64,000 bases of DNA from Candidatus Gemmiger stercorigallinarum (GCA_019119495.1 DWWX01000004.1:28656-92655), one strand, 5' to 3'; positions 10,262 through 18,808 are shown, counted from the stretch's first letter. Made by a program: numbers and translations. Notes: a model not told the origin generated them from the sequence alone.

Positions 10262-10290
10262 ATTGTATCCGTTCGGCCGCCGATTGTCAA
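10262..10290 (-). promoter_or_regulatory. sigma-A promoter for rny
   Basis: On the minus strand: TTGACA, a 17-nt spacer, TACAAT. Confidence 0.75.
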
Positions 10291-10319
10291 GAAATTGTTA
10301 CAATCGGTGCAGGCAGGGC

Positions 10320-10348
10320 TTGCAACCCACCGGCCGGCGGAGTATGAT
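10320..10348 (+). promoter_or_regulatory. sigma-A promoter for the LtaS-like gene
   Basis: TTGCAA (10320-10325), 17 nt, TATGAT (10343-10348). It is divergent from the rny promoter, which lies 30 nt away. Confidence 0.6.
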
Positions 10349-10433
10349 AAATGCTGTAATATGTAAAGAAATGATAAAGAAATTGTAAAAACAAGCGGGC
10401 TGCCTGCCCGCCGACACGGAAAGGACGGCTGTT

Positions 10434-12332
10434 TTGCAGGTTTCAAACTTTTTGCGCGCCCATCCCCGGCTGGTCTGGGCGGCGCAGCTTTTGCTGGCGC
10501 TGGCCGCCGCTGCGGTGGGCTGGCTGCAGCTGGAACGCTCGGCCTGGCAGGAAAACCATGTGCTTCTGGCACTGGCGCCGCAGTATATCCTGCTGGGGGT
10601 ATTGACAGTCTTTGCGGTGCCGGCGGTGGTCTATGCGCTGTGCGGCCGGTGGCATATCGCCACGGCGGCGGGCGGCGCGGCGGTCACAGTGCTGGCGCTG
10701 GTCAATTATTACGTCAAAATGCTGCACGGGACGGCGCTACTGCTGCCGGATCTGGCCAACGTGGTGACAGCCGCTGATGTGGTGGGGACATACAGCATCC
10801 GCCCCGACCCGACCAGCATCAAGATCGGGCTGTGCTTTCTGCCGGTGCTGGCCGCCGCCGCGGCGCAGTGGCTGCTGGGGCGGCCGGGGCGCAAAGGCGC
10901 GCCGCCGGCGACCTGGCGTAATCGGCTGAAACGCTGGGCGGGCTGCATACTATTGCTTATACTCCTGTTCTTTGGATATTTTGGCCCCTGGAGTATCATG
11001 CCTACAGATGTCTCAGTTTTTGCCTATGCCATTGCATTCAACTTTTATTCTTACGGATATACGCCTTCTCTGGTGTCATCTGCATTGTTGCTTTTGAATC
11101 CGGTGGTTCGACCAGCAGAATATTCGGCCGAAGCTATCGCGCAAGCTGTGATAAACCCGGAAGAATACGGTGGCTCTGTAAAATTGACAGAAAACGGCGA
11201 GTATCCAGATCTTGTTGTAATTCTGAACGAAGCGTGGTACGATCTTTCGCTGGTGACGGATCCACAGGCGGATACTGACTATATGGAGTACTTTTATTCC
11301 TTGGCAGAGGATGCGACGATGGGGTACGCGCTGGTGCCGGATGTTGGTGGCGGCACCAACCGTAGTGAATTTTCCCTGCTGGCATCGCATTCTATGACGC
11401 TGCTACCCGGTGTGACACCGTTCTCAACTATGAGTATGGAAGGGCAACCCTCTGTTGTCACCTATGTAGAATCACTGGGCTATGCTACCATGGCGGCCCA
11501 CCCGGCTGCAGCTGATAACTACCGCCGTGGCATGGCATGGCCGGCATTAGGGTTTGATTCAACCTATTTTATCGATAATTTTCGTGCTAACGCCATTCCT
11601 TACGGTAATCGAGAAGCCTATGTGACAGACACATCGGCGTATCCAACTTTTATTTCGCTGTACGAGGCCATGCCGGAAAATCAGCCCCGTTTTGCCTATC
11701 TGCTGACGATACAGAACCACGGCGATTACAACGGTTTGGATGAGTCGGAACTGCGGGTCCGTGCCGCCACAGATTTTGGGGACGATGAACATGCCGTTGA
11801 CGAGTTCTTGAGTTTGATCGACCTGGATGATGAAGCACTGAAATACCTGACCGACTATTTCACCGACCTGTACCGGACCACCGGCCGGCGGGTGGTGCTG
11901 CTGATGGTGGGCGACCATGCGCCCTACCTTGTTGACGAGCTGACCGACAGCGCGCTGACCGGGGCGGAGCGCACCATCCGCCAGCGGGCCACGCCCTTTG
12001 TGCTGTGGACCAACTATCCCGCCGAGATCCGCGTGACCACCGGCACTGCCGTGGACGCCCTGCCGGTGGTGGACCTGTGCGCGCTGCTGCCCATGGCGGC
12101 CGAGCAGGCCGGGCTGCCGCTTTCGCCCTATTACCGGTATCTTCTGGCCATGCGGCAGGAGGTCAGCGGCTGGACCAACCTGGACGGCGTGCTGCTGCCC
12201 GACGGCAGCGTTGCCGCCGATGGCGCCAACGCCGAGGCCGATGCGTGGGTGTCCGGCTACTATATGCTGGAGTATAACGCCCTGACGGCGTCCGAGCGGG
12301 TCGAGAGCCTTTTTCTGCCGGAAACAGGCTGA
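10434..12332 (+). CDS. LTA synthase-like sulfatase-fold phosphoglycerol transferase
   Basis: Polytopic N-terminus (about five helices, residues 13-185) plus a large extracellular sulfatase-like domain, as in LtaS and other phosphoglycerol transferases that build lipoteichoic acid or related polymers. The catalytic Thr is probably in GGGTNRSEF near residue 307 (LtaS uses Thr300). Other metal-site motifs are NEAWYDLS, TIQNHGDY and VGDHAPYL. Start is TTG 10434 with GGAAAGGA 8 nt upstream; no better start exists. 632 aa, normal. The middle of the gene (about 10940-11850) has much lower GC and different codon choice than both ends, suggesting a recombinant segment. The exact polymer cannot be told from sequence. 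Confidence 0.85.
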   Translation: MQVSNFLRAHPRLVWAAQLLLALAAAAVGWLQLERSAWQENHVLLALAPQYILLGVLTVFAVPAVVYALCGRWHIATAAGGAAVTVLALVNYYVKMLHGTALLLPDLANVVTAADVVGTYSIRPDPTSIKIGLCFLPVLAAAAAQWLLGRPGRKGAPPATWRNRLKRWAGCILLLILLFFGYFGPWSIMPTDVSVFAYAIAFNFYSYGYTPSLVSSALLLLNPVVRPAEYSAEAIAQAVINPEEYGGSVKLTENGEYPDLVVILNEAWYDLSLVTDPQADTDYMEYFYSLAEDATMGYALVPDVGGGTNRSEFSLLASHSMTLLPGVTPFSTMSMEGQPSVVTYVESLGYATMAAHPAAADNYRRGMAWPALGFDSTYFIDNFRANAIPYGNREAYVTDTSAYPTFISLYEAMPENQPRFAYLLTIQNHGDYNGLDESELRVRAATDFGDDEHAVDEFLSLIDLDDEALKYLTDYFTDLYRTTGRRVVLLMVGDHAPYLVDELTDSALTGAERTIRQRATPFVLWTNYPAEIRVTTGTAVDALPVVDLCALLPMAAEQAGLPLSPYYRYLLAMRQEVSGWTNLDGVLLPDGSVAADGANAEADAWVSGYYMLEYNALTASERVESLFLPETG

Positions 12333-12403
12333 CCCGGCCGGGAATTTGACCTATTTGACCGGAATCCGGTGAAAAAAGCCGCAAATTTCTGGCCGGGCCG
12401 GGC

Positions 12404-12433
12404 TTGACTTTCCACCCCGGTTGGGGATACAAT
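12404..12433 (+). promoter_or_regulatory. promoter of the thrS T-box leader
   Basis: TTGACT (12404-12409), 18 nt, TACAAT (12428-12433). Confidence 0.75.
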
Positions 12434-12439
12434 ACCAGT

Positions 12440-12754
12440 AACTTCATTCCGTTTGAAAGCTGTGACGCGGACAAACGGGCGCGGATCTTCCGGGTATCAG
12501 AGAACGCCGCCCCTGCCGGCAGGGTGCTGCAAGCGGCCTGCCCGGCGGCTGCGCCTTACCACCGCGGAGCGCGGGGGAGAACCCCCGCCGGGCCCGGCCC
12601 GTTACCGCCGGAAACGAGTGGCGCGCCGCTTTGCCGGCGTGCAATTCGGGTGGAACCGTGGAGCTGACTTGTACTGCAATGGCCGCTTCATCCCGTGTTT
12701 GTGCCGGAACATCCTCCGGCGCGGAAAAACAGCGGGATGGGGCGGTTTTCTTTT
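12440..12754 (+). promoter_or_regulatory. T-box riboswitch (tRNA-Thr sensing) of thrS
   Basis: A leader of about 310 nt between the promoter and thrS contains the T-box core CGGGTGGAACCGTGG (12647-12661), the sequence that forms the antiterminator and pairs with the acceptor end of uncharged tRNA. It is followed by a terminator. Stem I lies in about 12445-12560. I could not place the specifier codon with confidence; Thr is inferred from the downstream gene. Confidence 0.9.
12683..12754 (+). terminator. T-box-controlled terminator before thrS
   Basis: CCGCTTCATCCCG pairs with CGGGATGGGGCGG over 13 bp (two G-T pairs), followed by TTTTCTTTT. The 5' arm contains CATCCCG, which can instead pair with the CGGGTG of the T-box to form the antiterminator. 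Confidence 0.85.
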
Positions 12755-12833
12755 GCGGCGGGGCGGCATACGGCCCGCCGCGCACACCCTGCCGGGCCCG
12801 GCCCGGCGCAACCCCAAAAGGAGGGGCCATCTT

Positions 12834-14624
12834 ATGAAGATCATCTACAAGGACGGCACCGTGGCCGAGTGCCCGAAGGAAGAGGAACTGCACGTACTGC
12901 GCCACACGGCCGCCCACATCATGGCGCAGGCCATCAAGCGGCTGTTCCCCCAGGCGGACTTTGCCTTTGGCCCCGCCACCGAGAACGGCTTCTACTACGA
13001 CGTGGACCTGGGCGACACCAAGCTGACCGACGAGGACCTGGCCAGCATTGAAAAAGAGATGAAGAAGATTTGCAAGGAAAACCTTGCCGTCAAGCCCTTC
13101 ATCCTGCCCCGCGACGAGGCCGTCAAGCTGATGGAGGAGCGCGGCGAGCACTACAAGATCGAGCACATGGCCGACCTGGCCGATGAGACCGAGTTCAGCT
13201 TCTACCAGCAGGGCGAGTACATCGACATGTGCATCGGGCCCCACCTGACCTACACCAAGGCGCTGAAAGCCTTCAAGATCACCCAGCAGTCGGGCGCTTA
13301 CTGGAAGAACGACAAGGACAACAAGATGCTGACCCGCATCAACGGCGTGGCCTTCCACAACCAGGAGGAGCTGGACGCCTGGGAGAAGCAGCAGCAGGAA
13401 GCCCGCGAGCGCGACCACCGCAAGATCGGCAAAGAGATGCGGCTGTTTATGACCGACGACCTGGTGGGCCGCGGCCTGCCGATGTTTCTGCCCAACGGCT
13501 ACACCGTCTGGCAGGAGCTGGAGAACTATATCAAGGAGAAGGAGCGCGCCCGCGGCTACCAGCACGTCATGACCCCCTGCGTGGGCACCGTCAACCTGTA
13601 CAAGACCAGCGGCCACTGGGATCATTACCGCGAGAACATGTTCCCCGCCATGGAGATGGAGGGCGAAAGCTACGTGCTGCGCCCGATGAACTGCCCCCAT
13701 CACATGATGATCTACGCCAACCGGCCCCACAGCTACCGGCAGCTACCCATCCGCATCGGCGAGATCGCCCACGATTTCCGCTACGAGTCCAGCGGCACGC
13801 TGAAGGGCATCGAGCGCGGCCGGCATTTCTGCCAGAACGACGCCCATCTGTTTGTCACGCCCGACCAGATCAAGAGCGAGGTCGCCAACGTCTGCAACCT
13901 GATCTTTGACGTGTACAAGGACTTCCACATCACCGACTACCGCTGCGTGCTGTCGCTGCGGGACCCGGCCGACAAGAAGAAATACCACGACGACGACGCC
14001 ATGTGGGAGCACGCCGAGACCGCCCTGCGTGAGGTGCTGACCGACCTGGGCATCGACTTTACCGAGGAGATCGGCGAGGCCGCCTTCTACGGCCCCAAGC
14101 TGGACGTGAACGTCAAGCCCGCCGTGGGCGCCGAGTACACCCTGTCCACCTGCCAGCTGGACTTCTGCCTGCCGGCCAAGTTCCAGCTGACCTACGTGGA
14201 CACCGACGGCACCGAAAAGACCCCCGTGGTGCTGCACCGCGCCATCCTGGGCTCTCTGGACCGGTTCATGGCCTACCTGATCGAGGAGACCAAGGGCCGC
14301 TTCCCCACCTGGCTGGCCCCCACCCAGGTCAAGGTGCTGCCCGTCAGCGAAAAGACGCTGGACTACGCCCGCCAGGTCACCGAGACGCTGGAGAACGCCG
14401 GCGTCCGCGTGGTGCTGGACGAGTCCAACGAGAAGATCGGTTACAAGATCCGCGAGGCCCAGCAGGTGGACCGTGTGCCCTATATGCTGGTGCTGGGCGC
14501 CAAGGAGGCCGAGGCCGGCAATATCTCCATCCGCAACCGCGCCGGCGAGACCACCCAGGCCAGCCTGGAGGATTTCGTCGCCCAGGTGACCGAGGAAATC
14601 CGCACCCGCGCCTACAACAACTGA
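12834..14624 (+). CDS. thrS: threonyl-tRNA synthetase
   Basis: Class II aminoacyl-tRNA synthetase that charges tRNA-Thr. I chose ATG 12834 (596 aa), preceded by AAAAGGAGG; the track ORF runs back into the T-box leader. The N-terminus starts almost directly at the editing/SAD domain (HTAAHIMAQAIKRLFP, later HYKIEHM), so the TGS domain is short or missing compared with the roughly 640-aa enzymes. Catalytic core motifs are present (RPMNCPHHMMIY, RYESSGTLKGIERGRHF, HRAILGSLDRF). The anticodon-binding domain fills the last 100 residues. Regulated by the T-box in front; single-gene unit. Confidence 0.97.
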   Translation: MKIIYKDGTVAECPKEEELHVLRHTAAHIMAQAIKRLFPQADFAFGPATENGFYYDVDLGDTKLTDEDLASIEKEMKKICKENLAVKPFILPRDEAVKLMEERGEHYKIEHMADLADETEFSFYQQGEYIDMCIGPHLTYTKALKAFKITQQSGAYWKNDKDNKMLTRINGVAFHNQEELDAWEKQQQEARERDHRKIGKEMRLFMTDDLVGRGLPMFLPNGYTVWQELENYIKEKERARGYQHVMTPCVGTVNLYKTSGHWDHYRENMFPAMEMEGESYVLRPMNCPHHMMIYANRPHSYRQLPIRIGEIAHDFRYESSGTLKGIERGRHFCQNDAHLFVTPDQIKSEVANVCNLIFDVYKDFHITDYRCVLSLRDPADKKKYHDDDAMWEHAETALREVLTDLGIDFTEEIGEAAFYGPKLDVNVKPAVGAEYTLSTCQLDFCLPAKFQLTYVDTDGTEKTPVVLHRAILGSLDRFMAYLIEETKGRFPTWLAPTQVKVLPVSEKTLDYARQVTETLENAGVRVVLDESNEKIGYKIREAQQVDRVPYMLVLGAKEAEAGNISIRNRAGETTQASLEDFVAQVTEEIRTRAYNN

Positions 14625-14651
14625 TCCATTTGGCCGCATCCCTGCCACCCA

Positions 14652-14697
14652 GCCGCCCGCCGCCCGGAAGCCTTCCGGCGCGGCGGGCGCTTTTTTT
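14652..14697 (+). terminator. terminator of thrS
   Basis: A GC-rich hairpin (GCCCGCCG / CGGCGGGC with an inner CCGGAAG / CTTCCGG) followed by T7. Confidence 0.85.
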
Positions 14698-14757
14698 GCG
14701 CGGCCGGCGCATGATCCGTGCCGGGCGGGGCATGCTAAGGGCGGAGGTGTATGTACT

Positions 14758-15057
14758 ATGACCTATCTGGATTGTTCCGCCTACGACTGCTGCCACAACA
14801 AGGGCGGCGCCTGCTGCCTGGGCTGCATCGACGTGCAGCACACCGGCGAAAACGGCGCGGTCTGCGGCAGCTACTGCTCCAACGAGGGCTACGCCAACGC
14901 CGCCACCGACAACGCCCCCGGCACCGCCGAGACCGACATCCGCTGCGACGACGAGGCCTGCCGCCATTTCAAGCAGATGACCTGCCGCGCCAGCCGCGTG
15001 CGCATCGACGAGAGCACCACCGGCCCCGCCTGCCTGACCCGCAGCGAGGGCAAATGA
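14758..15057 (+). CDS. cysteine-rich DUF1540 protein (two repeats)
   Basis: 99-aa cytoplasmic protein with 13 Cys. Two DUF1540-like units are visible: residues 4-26 (CSAYDCCHNKGGACCLGCIDV) and about 61-83 (IRCDDEACRHFKQMTCRASRVRI), each with the C-x(4,5)-C-x(5,7)-C pattern expected of a small metal-binding fold. Start ATG 14758 has GCGGAGG 9 nt upstream. The biochemical role of DUF1540 is unknown; metal binding is inferred from the Cys spacing. It stands alone after the thrS terminator. Confidence 0.8.
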   Translation: MTYLDCSAYDCCHNKGGACCLGCIDVQHTGENGAVCGSYCSNEGYANAATDNAPGTAETDIRCDDEACRHFKQMTCRASRVRIDESTTGPACLTRSEGK

Positions 15058-15372
15058 CCCCGGCAGCAGCCCGCCCGGCGGCTGCGCCGCCGGGAGACCG
15101 CCCTGCCGCTTCAGGCGCCGCCGCGCGGCGGCGCGTACATATAAGATTCGCAATTAGAAAGTTAAAGGCCGCCGGAAACCGGCAGGGGAGAAAAGCCCCG
15201 GCGGCCGGGCTTTTGCCGCGCCCTTGCCGCCCCGGCGCAGACCGCGGACGATTTTGTGGAAAATCTTCTATTTCGGATGGAAGATCCTGCTATACATTTG
15301 CCGGCGGCGTGGTATAATCGTATCTGCATTTGGTGCACTGTACTTTTACATGGATAGAGAGGTTTTTGACAT
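15058..15372 (+). other. intergenic region with GC palindromes and the MFS promoter
   Basis: Holds two strong palindromes without T-tracts (CCCGGCGGCTGCGCCGCCGGG about 15074-15094; GGCGCCGCCGCGCGGCGGCGC about 15116-15136). At 15310-15318 an extended -10, TGGTATAAT, probably starts the MFS gene; its -35 is poor. Nothing else recognised. Confidence 0.5.
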
Positions 15373-16557
15373 ATGGCATCCCTTCTTCTGCCGGTGATCT
15401 ACCTGGCGTTTATCAGCCTGGGCCTGCCGGATTCGCTGCTGGGGTCGGCCTGGCCCAGCATGGTGGGCCAGCTGGGGGCGGACCTGTCCTGGGCGGGCAT
15501 CGTATCGATGATCATCTCGGCCGGCACCATCGTTTCCAGCCTGTGCAGCGAGCGTCTCAACGCCCGCCTCGGCACCGGCGGCGTCACGGCGGTCAGCGTG
15601 CTGCTGACCGCAGCGGCGCTGTTCGGGTTTTCCACCTGCACCCGGTTCTGGCAGCTGTGCGTGTGGGCGGTGCCCTACGGCCTGGGCGCCGGCAGCGTGG
15701 ACGCGGCGCTGAACGCCTATGTCTCGCTGCACTACAAAAGCCGCCACATGAGCTGGCTGCACTGCATGTGGGGCGTGGGCGCCAGCGCAGGGCCTGTCAT
15801 CATGGGCCGGGCGCTGGCCGGCGGCAGCTGGCAGGGCGGCTACCGCATCATCTCGCTGATTCAGTTCGGCCTGACGGCGGTGCTGCTTTTGAGCCTGCCG
15901 CTGTGGAAACGCCCCGAAAAAACGCCGGAGGGCGCAGACTATACCCCGGAGCACCGCACCCTTCCCCAGCTGCTGCGCATGCCCGGCGTGCCCCAGGTGC
16001 TGCTGTGCTTTTTCTGCTACTGCGCACTGGAATCCACCGCCGGCATGTGGGCGGCCAGCTACTGCACGCTGGTGCGGGGCATCGACGCCGGCACCGCGGC
16101 CGGCTGGGCCAGCACCTTTTACCTGGGCATCACCATCGGCCGGGGCGTCTGCGGCTTTTTGACCATAAAGATCAACGACCAGAACATGATCCGCCTGGGC
16201 CAGGTGCTGATCGCCCTGGGCGTGGTGCTGGTGCTGCTGCCGGCCGGGCAGGGGGTGCTGTTTGCGGGGCTGGTCACCATCGGGCTGGGCTGCGCGCCCG
16301 TCTACCCCAGCATCATCCACGAGACCCCCACCAATTTCGGCCGGGAGGTCAGCCTGGCCATGACCGGCATCCAGATGGCCTTTGCCTACGTGGGCAGCTG
16401 CCTGATGCCGCCGCTGTTCGGCCTGCTGGCCCAGTATGTGACGCCGGCGCTGTACCCCTGGTTCCTGGCCGCGCTGCTGGCTTTGATGTTCGCCATGGCC
16501 GAAAGCCTGCACCGCCGCACCCGCGAAAAGCGCCGCGCCGTGGAAACCGGCCGGTGA
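15373..16557 (+). CDS. major facilitator superfamily permease (FucP-like fold)
   Basis: 394 aa with about 12 predicted membrane helices. The two halves are joined by a cytoplasmic loop around residues 180-205 (WKRPEKTPEGADYTPEHRT). 'SLCSERLNARLGTGG' corresponds to the conserved MFS loop 2-3 region. The sequence resembles the sugar/drug-permease branch, but no substrate can be assigned. ATG 15373 was chosen; GAGAGG lies 12 nt upstream, a somewhat long spacing. Monocistronic, with a strong terminator after it. Confidence 0.8.
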   Translation: MASLLLPVIYLAFISLGLPDSLLGSAWPSMVGQLGADLSWAGIVSMIISAGTIVSSLCSERLNARLGTGGVTAVSVLLTAAALFGFSTCTRFWQLCVWAVPYGLGAGSVDAALNAYVSLHYKSRHMSWLHCMWGVGASAGPVIMGRALAGGSWQGGYRIISLIQFGLTAVLLLSLPLWKRPEKTPEGADYTPEHRTLPQLLRMPGVPQVLLCFFCYCALESTAGMWAASYCTLVRGIDAGTAAGWASTFYLGITIGRGVCGFLTIKINDQNMIRLGQVLIALGVVLVLLPAGQGVLFAGLVTIGLGCAPVYPSIIHETPTNFGREVSLAMTGIQMAFAYVGSCLMPPLFGLLAQYVTPALYPWFLAALLALMFAMAESLHRRTREKRRAVETGR

Positions 16558-16619
16558 CCCCCAGCCCGCCGCGTGCCGCCCGGCAGGCCGGTGAAAAAAC
16601 AAACAACAGCAAAACAGGC

Positions 16620-16672
16620 GCAGCCCCGCCGCGTCCGGCCAAAACCGGATGCGGCGGGGCTGCTTTGTCTGC
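16620..16672. terminator. bidirectional terminator (MFS gene / MerR gene)
   Basis: A 19-bp stem (GCAGCCCCGCCGCGTCCGG / CCGGATGCGGCGGGGCTGC, one mismatch) with a 6-nt loop and T-rich flanks on both strands. Confidence 0.85.
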
Positions 16673-16747
16673 TTTGTGCGCGGGAGCCGGGCTTTCCGCG
16701 GAATAAAATATGCCGGATCTGCGATCGGGGGAACGCGGCGCGGGCCG

Positions 16748-17005
16748 TTACCCGCGGTAGAGCTTTTTGATCTCCGGGATGGTTTTCCCCTCGGCGCGCA
16801 GGGCCTTGATCTCGGCGATGCGGGCCATGCTCTCGGCGCGGCGGTAGCGGCGGGTCAGGTTCTCCTCCGCCTGTTCAAAGGGCAAAAGGCCTTCCTCGGT
16901 GTAAAACTTCAGGGTGCTGTACCGCACGCCGGTCAACCGTACCAGTTCGCCGATGGTCACCACTTCTGCCTGCTGGATGACCTCCAGCTTCCTCTGCCGG
17001 GACAC
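16748..17005 (-). CDS. MerR-family mini-regulator (DNA-binding domain only)
   Basis: 85 aa. A winged-helix MerR domain is visible: VTIGELVRLTGVRYSTLKFYTEEGLL, then a basic wing (RRYRRAESMARIAEIKALR). Full MerR proteins have a further coiled-coil and effector domain, absent here, so the protein may act as a small repressor or architectural factor without its own sensor. Start is GTG 17005, 9 nt after the stop of the upstream GPP34-like gene with TGAGG before it, so the two are co-transcribed. Confidence 0.75.
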   Translation of the reverse strand: MSRQRKLEVIQQAEVVTIGELVRLTGVRYSTLKFYTEEGLLPFEQAEENLTRRYRRAESMARIAEIKALRAEGKTIPEIKKLYRG

Positions 17006-17014
17006 GGGGATGCC

Positions 17015-17680
17015 TCAGCAGCCGGCCGAGACCGCCGCGCCGACGGCGGGCAGCGCCATAAAGATGGTCACATAGTCGATCATGTCCTGGATGTTCCGGC
17101 CCTCCGGCTGGCGGGAAAGCGCAGCCAGGTGATCGTGCATCTGGCGCAGCTCAAAGGGGGAAAAATATTCTTTCAGGCAGCCGCTTTTGTCCAAAAGCAC
17201 CGCCACCGCGGCGGCCTCGTCCGAGATGGGGCCGTCCTCCAGCAGCTCGGCGCGCACCATGTCCACCGTATGGCCGATGGCCTCGGTGCGGGGCAGGTAG
17301 CGGGTCTGAGAATTGAACAGCCCGCCCTTTGCCTCGTCGGCCAGGCCCGCCGCGCACAGCGACTGCCCCACCGCGGCGGTCAGCTCCGCCATCGGCCGGG
17401 CGCTCAGGGAAAAGCTGTACAGGTCCACCAGCTTTTCCAGGCTGAGCGGCTTGTCCCGGTCCAGCCTTGCATACAGCGGCTGCAGGCAGGCGCACTCGGC
17501 AGGCAGCGGCGCGGTGATGCGGATGCGCTTGCCCTCCACCGCAATGCAGCCGGCCAGCCGCAGCTCGATCAGCCCGGCAGCCACCAGGCAGATCTGGCGT
17601 TCCTCGGCCAAAAGGGGGAAGGCGCCGCGGCGGTTGACCGCGCAGGCGTAGTAGCTTTGGGTGATGGAAAGGTCGTTCAT
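17015..17680 (-). CDS. GPP34-like (Golgi phosphoprotein 3 fold) protein
   Basis: 221 aa, soluble, mostly helical. The N-terminal pattern 'LLAEERQICLVAAGLIELRLAGCIAVEGKRIRIT' and the later 'RTEAIGHTVDMVRAELLEDGPISDEAAAVAVLLDKSGCL' resemble bacterial GPP34 proteins, which bind membranes in their eukaryotic relatives; the bacterial role is unknown. Start ATG 17680 has AGGGAGG upstream; the longer track start is less likely. It forms an operon with the following MerR-like gene. Family assignment is tentative; 'hypothetical protein' is the fallback. Confidence 0.5.
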   Translation of the reverse strand: MNDLSITQSYYACAVNRRGAFPLLAEERQICLVAAGLIELRLAGCIAVEGKRIRITAPLPAECACLQPLYARLDRDKPLSLEKLVDLYSFSLSARPMAELTAAVGQSLCAAGLADEAKGGLFNSQTRYLPRTEAIGHTVDMVRAELLEDGPISDEAAAVAVLLDKSGCLKEYFSPFELRQMHDHLAALSRQPEGRNIQDMIDYVTIFMALPAVGAAVSAGC

Positions 17681-17742
17681 GGGAGCCTCCCTTTGGTTTG
17701 GCAGCCCGGCCGGCGGCAAAAAAAGCTGCCGCCATGCACTGA

Positions 17743-17763
17743 CTACTTATTACTTACTACTTA
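17743..17763. repeat. three tandem 7-bp repeats in the GPP34/MerR promoter region
   Basis: CTACTTA-TTACTTA-CTACTTA, three head-to-tail copies with one base difference, in an AT-rich patch right at the predicted transcription start of the minus-strand operon. Possible operator. Confidence 0.6.
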
Positions 17764-17770
17764 CGATTTA

Positions 17771-17799
17771 AGAATAGCATACAGGAAAACGCTTGTCAA
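17771..17799 (-). promoter_or_regulatory. promoter of the GPP34-like/MerR operon
   Basis: On the minus strand: TTGACA, 17 nt, TATTCT. The spacer is the normal 17 nt, not the 19-20 nt typical of MerR-activated promoters. Confidence 0.7.
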
Positions 17800-17984
17800 T
17801 AGCATGAACGCAGATCCTGCCGCAGGGGACCGGCCCGGCGGCGCGGCAGAAAAGGGCGGATAAATGCAGCGGCGGGCCCCGCCCGCACGTCCCGGTGCGC
17901 CCGTGCATATGCTGGGGGCAGGGGACGGGGCATGGCCGCGGCAGTCCGCCCGGCACCCCGCCCCGCAGGAAAGGAGTGACATCC

Positions 17985-18476
17985 ATGCCCAGCACAGCAC
18001 ATCCCCCTTACTGGGGCATGACCCTGCAAAGCGGTTCCCGCGGACCGGACGTGGCGCTGATCCAGCGTTGGCTGAACGCGGCGCGCCGCCGCTGGAACGT
18101 GATCCGCCCGGTGGCGGTGGACGGCCGCTACGGCTCCGCCACCGCAACGGCGGTCAAGACCTTCCAGCAGCTGGCCGGTCTGCGCAGCGACGGCGTTGTG
18201 GGGCCGGAGACCTGGGACGCCCTGTACGAGGCCGCCGGCCAGCAGCAGACCGCCGACGACCTTTACCCCGGCGTGCAGCTGCAGGAGGGGAACCAGGGCG
18301 CGGCGGTCAAAAGCGCGCAGCAGAAGCTGCAGGCGCTGGTGCCCGCCCTGAACGCCGACGGCGAGTACGGCAGCCGCACGCGGGAGGCCGTGCGCGCCTA
18401 CCAGACCGTAGAGGGGCTGAACGCCGACGGCGTCATCGGCCCTGCGACCTGGGCCAGCCTGTTCGGCCCGGGCTGA
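17985..18476 (+). CDS. tandem peptidoglycan-binding (PG_binding_1) protein
   Basis: 163 aa made of two PG_binding_1 modules (about residues 18-75 and 92-160), each with the typical VxxLQxxLN...VDGxYGxxTxxAVxxFQ...DGVVGPxTWxxL layout (here IQRWLNAA, VDGRYGSATATAVKTFQ and NADGEYGSRTREAVRAYQ). No signal peptide or catalytic domain is visible, so how it reaches the cell wall is unclear. Start ATG 17985 follows GGAAAGGAG. It may be a spore-coat or phage-like accessory lysin part, but no phage genes are nearby. Confidence 0.8.
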   Translation: MPSTAHPPYWGMTLQSGSRGPDVALIQRWLNAARRRWNVIRPVAVDGRYGSATATAVKTFQQLAGLRSDGVVGPETWDALYEAAGQQQTADDLYPGVQLQEGNQGAAVKSAQQKLQALVPALNADGEYGSRTREAVRAYQTVEGLNADGVIGPATWASLFGPG

Positions 18477-18501
18477 CGACCGGCACAGGCCGGTGCCCGC
18501 A

Positions 18502-18547
18502 GGACGCCCCGGACCCGCCGCAGCGCGGAGACGGGGCGTCCGTTTTT
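18502..18547 (+). terminator. terminator of the PG-binding gene
   Basis: GGACGCCCCG / CGGGGCGTCC, a 10-bp perfect stem with a 20-nt loop, followed by GTTTTTG. Confidence 0.8.
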
Positions 18548-18779
18548 GTATGCCGGAAAGACGGGACAAATCAAAAACGGCGATATTGCGGCTGTTTGCG
18601 CCGCGCGGCGCTTGCCCGGCCCGGCGGATGCAGCAAAGATATAAATGTGAAACTTTGCCGCCGCCGGCCGGCCCGCCCCGGCAAAGATGTTGGGCAAAAT
18701 CTGCCGAAACAGCAGCATATCTTGGGCGCAATGCGGATGCCAGCCAAATTTTGGCGGAAGAAACCGGCAGATTGCCGCA
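18548..18779 (+). other. intergenic region, nothing recognised
   Basis: About 230 nt between the terminator and the C39-gene promoter. No plausible ORF with a ribosome binding site and no RNA motif recognised. Confidence 0.4.
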
Positions 18780-18808
18780 TTGACAGGGCTGTAAAGAAGT
18801 TGTAAACT
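18780..18808 (+). promoter_or_regulatory. promoter of the C39-like gene
   Basis: TTGACA (18780-18785), 17 nt, TAAACT (18803-18808). It gives a leader of about 140 nt before ATG 18957. Confidence 0.65.

Noticed and set aside
17985-18476. Prophage lysin
   Set aside because: PG-binding modules only, no catalytic domain and no phage genes around.
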